From contig OY754332.1 of assembly GCA_963573305.1 (NCBI GenBank), positions 144,453,977 through 144,517,976 of the forward strand: 64,000 nucleotides of DNA. Direction: 5' to 3'. Of the stretch, positions 56,390 through 64,000 are shown in pieces. The position numbers were made by a program, and so were the translations under genes. Each line of letters opens with the position of its first letter. Position 1 is the first letter of the stretch. The stretch is from Pyrrhosoma nymphula (Eukaryota > Arthropoda > Insecta > Odonata > Coenagrionidae). The notes beneath the pieces are model-generated. The model was not told the origin of the DNA. It saw nothing but the letters and a program-made list of their open reading frames with translations, and did not search any database.

Positions 56390-57320
56390 AAATGATTTTA
56401 CTCTTTCTTCGACATCAACTGATAGGGTCCTTCCGTGCTTCCGATCCGGGGTGCACAATATACCTTTCTCAGCTACATATTGCTTGACATTCCTCGCAAT
56501 GTGTTCTGTAGTCGAGAACTCTCACTGTATTTCTGCAACGGTCCTCGACTGGGTAAGAACGTACAGGATCAGCTCTCTTTCACCTACAGTTTTTGCTGCT
56601 TCGAATATATCTTTCAATTGTTGGGTTATCTCCCTCCCTGCTTTTTCAAACCAATGAGAAATATACAAATCACTTGAAAGTGGGCCTTTCTCAATTTGGG
56701 GTTGCACTATTTAAAGTTCCATTGCATTTTCTAGGGATATTTTCAACAAAACCTTAGCTTTTTTACATTTTGTACTGCATTTCATCGAGCGGTACACCTT
56801 TTTCAGTGTCACTGGAGACTCGCCAAGAGCTTCTAGAGTAACGTAAATCTGGACCAATCGAAGCTTTTTTTTGGAGAGTAAGCACTTTTGCTGCTTTCGA
56901 CTGCCTCATCCGCTTCTGTATTAGATAGAGACTGACTGAGCTCATCAGGCTCATCAGGATTTACCAGGGAAACTTCACCGACGTGAATCTCCTCGACGCG
57001 GGCCTCGGTGACCTGGATGTCCTCGGAAATAAGGACGGACTGTGCGGATGTCCCCGGTCTTTAGTCATCCACGGTGGCAGCAGCTTCTTGCTGTGACAAA
57101 TCATTAGGCAGTCCAGCAAGTTCAGGTTCTTCTAGAAAATTTGACACACCAATAGAGCACTGAGTACCAAGTTTTTGACCTTCAATCACTCCTCCTAAAA
57201 TTCTCCGATAACGGTCGTAAAAGGCCGCAGTGACAGGACGAAGATTTCGAGGCCTAACGTTTTTTTTTAAATTCAGCGGATTGCAACAGTGCTTCTGTTT
57301 TTCACGGAAAGTACAGTGTC
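56390..57320 (-). pseudogene. Transposase-like gene, N-terminal part (Cys-rich start, HTH-like segment)
   Basis: Read leftward from the right TIR. At about 57,310-57,250 a frame gives FRHCTFREKQKHCCNPLN, with a CCNP motif that I recall at the start of this protein family. It continues with LRPVTAAFYDRYRRILGG and stops near 57,060. The next open pieces are acidic (56,950-56,763) and then GREITQQLKDIFEAAKT, ELILYVLTQSRTVAEIQ (56,707-56,522). After a stop the sequence goes on with TTEHIARNVKQYVAEKGIL, which together looks like a helix-turn-helix. At least three stops or shifts break this part. The assignment depends on memory of the family plus the consistent order with the next two pieces. Confidence 0.5.
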
Positions 57321-57323
57321 GAA

Positions 57324-58132
57324 AGCACAGGGAGGGTAGTTTATACAGTTGTAATTAAATCTACTCTTAAAACCGATCTGGTAATAATCGTTTAAAAATC
57401 AAAATGAAATAGTTGATTCGCATTAAGCTCCGTGTCAACGTGCGACCTCCCGTGCTTATTCACCCACATCAGCCGCAAGATTTAGGCAGTTGCACCACCG
57501 TTATATAAACCCGACTGTGAAGTAACTGTTTTAAGCAATATCCATGGTGTAAAGTGACCTTTTTTGAAGTAACACATCTACCATACGTTAAAAGTATATC
57601 ATAGTGCATTTCTCACTCCATTGGCAAGTAGCGAAACATTCAACCAGATGGGCGTGGACGCGGTGAAGTGCATGCCATAAACAAAAATATTTTTCTCTCT
57701 TATATGAAATATATTGCAATTATGAAACTTTGCATCCTCTTTACCTGTGCAAAGGGTTACAAGAGTCTAACATTTGAGATGGATCGAAGGTGGGGTACAT
57801 TTTGAAAATTTTATTTAAATGTTCTAGTATTTTTAAAAATTAAAAAAATTTAAATATTGACTGTTGAATAAGATACACTTATGTTTTTGTATAAAATCAT
57901 TCTTAGCGGAACTTTCTAGCTTTCATAGATCTATAAAAAATGAGAAAATTCTGGGACTTCTTCTAATAAATTCCGAATTTTTCATACTTTCATATTTGCG
58001 CAAAGACTCGACACTTTTCATAAAAATTCTATTTGAAAACTAAGGGCATTATAAGTAAAACACACAAATCATTTCGTGCAAATCTGAGATATTAAGGGCA
58101 ATTTTTGTCGGTGCTTTGGCATGGAATGACCC
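57324..58132. repeat. Right terminal inverted repeat (about 809 bp)
   Basis: Complement of the left repeat. Arms differ by small gaps and substitutions, for example TGAGGATGATGTGGGTG on the left versus a GCGGCTGATGTGGGTG complement on the right. The outer 250 bases have diverged more than the inner ones. Confidence 0.85.
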
Positions 58133-60174
58133 GGGTGGAAGAAAAATATTTTCATAATCAAATAGACGTGTCTCAAATATTGCAGATAAAGCGTGGAAAT
58201 TCGTAATTTCATAAACATGAACGTTGTGTATCAGCAAAATATATACAAAGCAGGCGCTTAGTATTTCACTCGAGAGGATACATTTCTTCGTCTTTCGCGG
58301 GAGTACGGTTTGGAAAATTTTGATCGCACTTAAACTTTAGAAATTTCGCCATTTTTACTTTTTTCGTACATGGTTTGTGCTTCCGGAGCACTCGCATAAT
58401 CTAATTGACTGCACATTTTTACCAACGATTTATTAGACACTTCAGCTCGAACTCTGTTAACTTCTGACCGTTGCAACGCGTTGGTTCCACAGATCCTGCC
58501 CCGCTCCGCTAAAGTGCCTCATGCCAGCACTCAGATCTGCTGGGTCCGGTATCGATGCACAACTTGATTTCAATAATGGAACGTAATTTAGAGTAATTTA
58601 TCTGTATACTTCAAAGCCACTATATTCAGAATCAAAGCCCCAACAACCCTTGAAGTGCTCGAGTGTTTTATACTGTACCTACATAATGAAACCAACAATT
58701 TCGTCTGTCATTTTGTCCTCGGTACTTCAGGTTTTTAAAGCTTAAAAAATAAAAACATGATGTACAAAAACTGCTTATTTCGTCTTAAAATTTAAATTAA
58801 TTATCATTAAAAAGAAAACTATTACAGATTTGACCACGTTTTTGTTTGTCCACATATTCTAAGGCTGCGAGATTTGGTACTCATCCTTGCGTGTCGCAGG
58901 CCCTGTTACAAAATGTTGACCGCACCATTGGTAAAGGATTTGAACACTTTTTGAGTCTAAATGTTTTTCAAAAGATTCGATATTTTAATTAAAGATGTTT
59001 TCATGTAATGCTGCTGCGTGGAAAACTGACATCAGTTTTATTGTCTTACTAGACTACTGGTGTAAATTTTCAGACTACAATTTAGTGATTCATATATTTT
59101 CTTAAAATAAATTATGTAGTAAAATGCAATAACCTACCTGGTATAAGAATTTTCACATAATAATAATTGTATTAGCAGAAAATAGATGCATGACTGCCCT
59201 GGATGCAGGACGCAGGACTGGATTCAGGGATTGAGCGAACAGCGATGTTTCCCACAAAATCTGAATAATATATAGATAACAATGCCAACGTTATGTGTAA
59301 CTTTACCACGCGATACATATTCCATTGACGATAAAAATCCTTAGCCGGTTGCAGTGTTCATATAATCTATCAAATAATGCAAAGTTATTTAACGCAATTT
59401 AAAATATATAAACTAATTACCTTACTGAAACGCCTCTTTTTCAATATTCGTGTATTTACCATTTTACCTAAGCAATAAAACTATGTAATTTTTGCAGTAT
59501 ATTAGTTAAACAATCTAAACAATATAAAAAATTAGGATCCATCATTTCAAACAAGCGGTGCATTGATAGGGCCCAGCAAAGTCAGGACCTGTGACCTTCA
59601 GTAGAGCCATTTCGTGCGCTAACTACCAGGATTGGAAACTAATATGTATCTACACCAACTTTAGCACTAAATATTTTATTCGTTCTCTTATTTATCTGGG
59701 TATTATTATTACTAATAGCAACAGGAAAATAAACAAGTTATTTTCATATTTGTATCATTAGTTACTGAAGAAAACAATTGCATATATTCAATATCATTGT
59801 CTGATAATTTCATCGGTTCATCGGTTTCACAATTGGTCTGTAATTAATCCAGAGAAAGAAGACTTCGTATTTCTGCAGAAAAGGGCACCAATTTTTTTAT
59901 CCGGACACCTGAAATGGTGGAAATGAAGGGATTGGACGTTAACAGCAGTCTTCGGAATAGACCCTACTTTGTTCCCATTTTTGAAGATTTCCTTGTATGG
60001 TTCTCCCGGAATCTTCGGATATCTTTGTTCCTGGCCTCCATAGCCTCTTCTGATAACAGACCAATAGAAAGTATGGCTTCCTTGGCAATGGCTTCACCGT
60101 GAATTATCAGCTTGTGTAGGACGGGTGGCATGTATTACCATGCGTAAAGCTGGACGTACAAATCTGCAGTAGAA
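58133..60174. other. No recognisable feature
   Basis: AT-rich; no motif recognised on either strand. Confidence 0.55.
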
Positions 60175-61361
60175 CCCAGTGAGGAGAGACCATGCAAAAG
60201 ACATTCATGAACTAATTCAAAAGTAGTTCATCACTGAATTATCCTGAGCATACAACTATAGAACGTTCATTGAATATTCAAGTGTGGACTATTTATTTGA
60301 GACTGCTCATAGATCGTTCATTGAATGTTCAAGTGAGAACTATTCATTTGAGACTGTTCATAGATCGTTCATTAAATGTTCAAGTGTGAACTATTCATTT
60401 GAGACTGTTCATAGATGGGTTCATTTCCAGTCCACGAAGAATTATTCAAAAATTCTCCCTGGTTGGACATTTAAAGAACATCTTTAAACCATGCATATTT
60501 GAATTGTCATAAACGACAAAATATTAATTATATATTCTAGGGAATATTCTATCATACCATATGTACGATATTATTCCTAAAAGTAATGCCTACATGTGAT
60601 ATCGCATTATGTACGCAATGAGTTAAACTGTTAATTTTAACGGATGAACACTGAACTGTACGCATATATGCGTACAGCTCAAAATCTTGTTTATTCACAG
60701 TAGTAAGGTATTTATATTCGTATCATGTGACATTATAGGTTTCAATTAATTAATGTCGAATAACTGTTATCAAGATTTGATGGTATTTTACCAAACTATC
60801 ACAGAATCGCCATTTAATAATTATAGTTCTCGAAGTTACATTTGTCGATGGAAGTGTCTAGATATGTACGACTTTCTTTACGTCTGCACTTCAATAGCAG
60901 CTGCATGAACATGCGCGTAAAGCCGTAGAGTACCTAATAACGCTACATAGGTACACTGACGTTAGGACGATACAAGATAGGATGTTTTAACGTACTAACA
61001 TTACGTACCGTAATTGCACATTATTATTGATTGATTGCAAATCATCATTTATTTATTTCAGAGAGCAAGGAAGTGGAGAGGTAATTCGATATGAATCGAG
61101 AATCATTTCACGAGAACTATTTTTTTAAACATTCCTTCTTGGTTCATTTATTATTAATTCAAAAATAGTTCAGCCGCAATTCATCTACGTTTAACATTCT
61201 TTGAACATCCTATGAAGTATTCCAATGAATGTTCTTTGCACTATCTTTGAGTGTCAATTGAACGTTCATTGAATGTCCTTCTTAAATGATCTTTGAACGT
61301 TTAAATAGTCTTCACTGAACGTTCTTTGAACATCTTTTGGACAATAAATTCCCCACTGGGA
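60175..61361. mobile_element. MITE-like element with CCCAGTG ends and GTTCATTGAA repeats
   Basis: Left end CCCAGTGAGGAGAG (60,175 on) and right end TCCCCACTGGG (to 61,361) are short inverted repeats. Inside each end are many GTTCATTGAATGTTC-like words: a 51-base tandem array at 60,260-60,418 on the left, and AACGTTCATTGAATG / CTTTGAACATC words at 61,180-61,345 on the right. The central 600 bases are AT-rich and non-coding. I recall CCCAG-ended, GTTCA-rich non-autonomous elements from insects. No target duplication identified. Confidence 0.5.
60260..60418. repeat. 51-bp tandem array, about 3 copies
   Basis: AGATCGTTCATT recurs every 51 bases (60,311 and 60,362; AGAACGTTCATT at 60,260). Units contain TGTTCAAGTG and CTATTCATTTGAGACTG. 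Confidence 0.9.
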
Positions 61362-61599
61362 AAAACAATATTCTCTGAATAGAGCATCATTGATCTCGAA
61401 ACCACTATCCTTGAATAGTGCCCCATCAGGTGATACGTCGCTTTGGTTGACCTCCTATGCTCTCCATTTCGATAAAACACGTCACGCTCTTGTAGTAGTA
61501 GTTGTCGTCACGTCTTTGATTAGCTTTGCAACCGACTCATCACCTCTGCTTCCGTAGCTCATGGATGTAGCTAAGGCTAATTTAGCTGGCCATGTACAA

Positions 61600-62082
61600 T
61601 AGGGTGGGCCGAAAAACACGATAGAGTCCGAATCGAATCGCAATAGCGCGGAAAAGTTGCTACCCGTCCCCATGATCACCAAGAAATAAATATTTTTGAA
61701 ATCGTATCACATATTCCGGTCGCACATCTCGTTCGAAGTTTCGAAAAATCGTAAAAATATTACTTTTTGTTTCGGGATTTTTTAAATGAGTTACAGTGAT
61801 TGAATTGCGTTCAAAATCGGTATGTGGCCTCTTCAAAAAGTCCTTTGTCTTTAAAAAAAATATACCCACCATTCTTTTATGGGGAGGTGGAGTCGCTCAT
61901 CGCTTTCAAATAATCTAAAAATAGTAAAAAACATGATTTTTTTCGGGATTTTCTCTTAATGAGTTACAGTGATCTGATTGCGTTCAAAATCGGTATGTGG
62001 TCTCTTCTAAAGGTCCTTTGAATTTTTAAAAAGATATAATTCCTGTTCCTTCCTTATTTAGTTGGAGAGGGGAGGGGCATAT
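61600..62082. repeat. Left terminal inverted repeat of the 61,600-63,885 element
   Basis: Complement of about 63,420-63,885. Contains ACTTTTCCGCG-type, TCGTTCGAAGTTTCG, CAAAAAGTCCTTTG and GGAGGGGCAT landmarks. Confidence 0.85.
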
Positions 62083-62626
62083 ATATCGTAAAAATGAGTG
62101 ACCTTACGGTCGTTGTTTTACTCGTGTGAAGTGTGCAGTTCTTCGCCCTAGAAACTTTAGGAACATGGGTACTTTCGGCTGCGCCGCGAGTTCCACCTTT
62201 TACTTCTCTTAATTTGCAAATGCCGACAGAAAGGATCAAATGTTTTTCTACAAACCGATGATACATTCACATTGTTTCGGAAGAAGGATTTGTATTCCGG
62301 TCGTTGCTTTCCTCGTGTGAGGAGTGCCGATGGGTAGGCTAAGGCGTTCAAAGCGTTAAGATATATCCTGCTTAGATCATTCTTACGTAAATGTATAATA
62401 TACGTATAAAATGGGAGGGGAGCCTCAGCGAGGGCGGGCCTAGCCGCCAGCCAGGCTGGTGGCAGCCGGAGCAAGGACTTCGTTGTGCCGCTGCGCGCAA
62501 CGCGTCAGAGAAGTCAAGTCACTCCGGGAGCGACCAAGGCTGTTTTGTCTAGGGGAGACGAGTCGCATTCTACTGCTGCTTAGAGTTGGAGCACGGTCGT
62601 ATCTTTGAGTTGAAGAGAGCTGGACA

Positions 62627-62932
62627 ATGACGTTGAGGACGTATGGTGAGAAATTTCACTGTCCTTTATTTGGACCGCCTCAAAGTCTGAGAGGCTATCA
62701 GATTCTCCCATCGCATGCTGATGTTTTACTGCATTGCCAGCTTGTTCGATATTCTTTAGCACTGGCCAGCCCAAAACAGGATATCAGTTTCTCTGCAGTA
62801 GTTAATGTCATTGCTGATGATAAAGAGACCATTTTCATTGAGGCATCTTTTCCAACGATCTCTCGCCCTATAATCATAAAACGTATGAAAACTCTTCATG
62901 ATAAGTATTACTACAAACGTAAAAAGTTTTAA
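62627..62932 (+). pseudogene. Transposon-associated protein, N-terminal fragment
   Basis: An open frame of 101 codons from an ATG at 62,627. Visible: RTYGEKFHCPLFGPPQSLRG, PSHADVLLHCQLVRYSLA, ISFSAVVNVIAD, IEASFPTISRPIIIKRMKTL and HDKYYYKRKKF. I recall closely similar, multi-copy proteins in hydra and insect genomes, without a named domain. The frame ends at 62,932; a shift follows and the protein appears to go on in another frame with an LFDVCSCKCK segment near 62,990. The long-TIR context indicates that it belongs to the transposon. Its role is unknown. Confidence 0.6.
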
Positions 62933-63067
62933 AGGGATAAAAAATATGATGAATAACAAAAGGAGTACATACAATAAATTTCTGGCAGTACAAAAACTTT
63001 ATTTGACGTATGTTCGTGCAAGTGCAAAATGCACCTGCTAAGCGATTACAACAAAACAATAGAGTAA

Positions 63068-63475
63068 TGTAACTGTGATGAGCCGGTTAAAATCGATTGT
63101 CCATGCTCTGCCGTCAGTAAAGTTCCTATGGTAGAGAGAAAAATTTGTAATGCACAGCGGCATCACAGAATTGGCAAGATAGAAACAGTTGACCAAATGG
63201 AGAGTGAAATGATTAAGAAGAGGCTGGCAAGAAAAGAAAAACAAGTAAAAAATGAGGGTGGTAATTCTTCTGAAACTACGGCCAACATTACCTCAGATTC
63301 TGAAACAGAAGAGACAGATACGGATGCAAAATTTACGGACACAGATTTTCATATTAGGTTCGGATCACCCTCTGGGAATCAAATGATAATAGTACTTGCT
63401 AATACTGCTCTTTACGTTACATGCCCCTCCCCTCCCCCATTAGATAATGGAGGAACAGGCATTATATCTTTTTAA
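63068..63475 (+). pseudogene. Transposon-associated protein, Cys-rich and acidic continuation
   Basis: After a stop at 63,065-63,067 the frame gives CNCDEPVKIDCPC, KVPMVERK, NAQRHHR and ESEMIKKRLARKEKQ, then an acidic Ser/Thr/Glu/Asp region (residues about 70-105) and finally non-homologous residues read from the right inverted repeat. Together with the CSCKC upstream this is a Cys-rich cluster, possibly zinc-binding. The end inside the TIR shows that the original gene is cut off here by an internal deletion. Confidence 0.5.
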
Positions 63476-63885
63476 AAATTCAAAGGACCTTTAGAAGATT
63501 TTGAACGCAATCCGATCATTGTAACTCATAAAGAGAAAATCTCGGAAAAAGTCGTTTTTTTTACGATTTTTCAATAATTTGCACGCGATGAGCGACTCCC
63601 CCTCCCCCTAAAAGAAGGATAGGTATATTTTTTTAAAGACAAAGGACTTTTTGAAGAGACCACATACCGATTTTGAACGCAATTTAATCACTGTAACTCA
63701 TTTTAAAAATACCGAAAAAAGTCATATTTTTAGGATTTTTCGAAACTTCGAACGAGATGTGTGACCGGAAGATGAGATCCGATTTCAAAAATGTTTCTTT
63801 CTTTGTGATTAAGGGGACCAGTAGCAACTTTTCCGCGCTATTGCGATTCGATTTGGACACTTTCGTGTTTTTCGGCCCACCCCCA
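63420..63885. repeat. Right terminal inverted repeat of the 61,600-63,885 element
   Basis: Begins ATGCCCCTCCCCTCCCCC and ends CGGCCCACCCCCA; reverse complement of the left arm with scattered substitutions and small gaps. Confidence 0.85.
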
Positions 63886-64000
63886 ATGTACAAGCTCTGT
63901 TTCCCTGTTTTTCTTCTCTTTGACATTTCACTGGACTTTTCGAATTGTTTTTTCGGTCGTCCAATTTCAGCTAACTCTGCCGAACCTGTAAAAATGTATG

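Larger units (their letters stand above)
53856..58132 (-). mobile_element. DNA transposon with about 810-bp terminal inverted repeats
   Basis: Both ends begin GGGT(A/C)ATTCCATG and are reverse complements over about 810 bases (53,856-54,671 and 57,324-58,132), with scattered substitutions and small gaps. The flanks on both sides are GGGT (53,852-53,855 and 58,133-58,136), a possible 4-bp target duplication. Inside lies a minus-strand transposase-like gene in several broken frames (57,320 to 55,325), then an unrelated GC-rich segment (54,672-54,960). The inner protein resembles transposon proteins I know from fish, hydra and insect genomes under the label cc8K15.2-like. The superfamily is not assigned. 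Confidence 0.8.
61600..63885 (+). mobile_element. DNA transposon with about 480-bp inverted repeats and 8-bp target duplication
   Basis: Ends TAGGGTGGGCCGAAAAACAC (61,600) and the complement GTGTTTTTCGGCCCACCC (to 63,885) open long inverted repeats reaching to about 62,082 and from about 63,420. The flanks ATGTACAA are identical on both sides (61,592-61,599 and 63,886-63,893), an 8-bp target duplication that fits the nTnnnnAn pattern of hAT elements; P-type elements also make 8-bp duplications. Each arm contains two similar halves (GCGTTCAAAATCGGTATGTG occurs at 61,808 and 61,980). Between the arms lies a plus-strand gene fragment. No catalytic domain is visible, so this copy is probably an internal deletion derivative. 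Confidence 0.85.

Noticed and set aside
1..64000. CRISPR array, operons, bacterial promoters or a prophage
   Set aside because: The composition, the LINE, SINE and PLE content and the absence of dense coding show eukaryotic nuclear DNA; no regularly spaced repeat with unique spacers is present.

Overview
This window looks like non-genic, repeat-rich DNA from an animal, most likely an arthropod. No complete single-copy host gene could be recognised on either strand. What can be read is a dense set of transposable elements: several non-LTR retrotransposons (LINEs), tRNA-derived SINEs, Penelope-like elements (PLEs) with GIY-YIG endonuclease, two DNA transposons with very long terminal inverted repeats (TIRs), a foldback-like family, and MITE-like pieces. 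The arthropod call rests on this mix and on the LINE 3' end near 9,245, whose CTACATC-type repeat and CCCCGCAAGCC motif recall tick and insect LINEs from memory. The species cannot be named.

Layout. 1-1,625: a minus-strand LINE with a PHD-finger ORF1, running off the left edge. 2,405-3,060: a degraded SINE and a GC-rich segment. 5,617-5,776: a PLE-terminus-like palindrome with a hammerhead-ribozyme-like core. 8,099-8,318: a 32-bp minisatellite. 9,245-12,200: a nearly complete but broken minus-strand LINE (endonuclease plus reverse transcriptase). 12,610-12,868: a SINE with clear target-site duplication. 13,372-14,786: a MITE-like piece and foldback copy 1. 16,935-18,311: a dead RTE-like LINE. 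21,800-23,060: a GC- and CpG-rich block, the only place resembling a promoter or CpG island. 23,822-24,570: foldback copy 2. 28,547-28,940: two opposed SINEs. 33,627-34,655: foldback copy 3.

38,520-41,720 holds three PLE-derived units in a row, each arranged as an inverted unit and separated by (TA)n arrays. 42,081-42,715 is a hAT-like remnant. 43,225-43,560 is an RTE 3' remnant. 43,880-46,017 is a second copy of the PHD-finger LINE, on the plus strand, with its reverse transcriptase deleted. 46,018-51,190 shows nothing recognisable. 51,200-53,815 holds SINE copies, a solo LINE 3' end and a perfect 99-bp tandem duplication. 53,856-58,132 is a DNA transposon with about 810-bp TIRs around a broken transposase-like gene. 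60,175-61,361 is a MITE-like element, and 61,600-63,885 is a second long-TIR element with an 8-bp target duplication.

The genes do not form a host pathway. Each coding trace belongs to an element's own mobility (DNA nicking, reverse transcription, transposition), and almost all are broken by stops, frameshifts or deletions. The most interesting signals are structural: repeated inverted PLE units in (TA)n DNA, the hammerhead-like core, the modular foldback family whose copies keep opposite arms, and the two long-TIR transposons.
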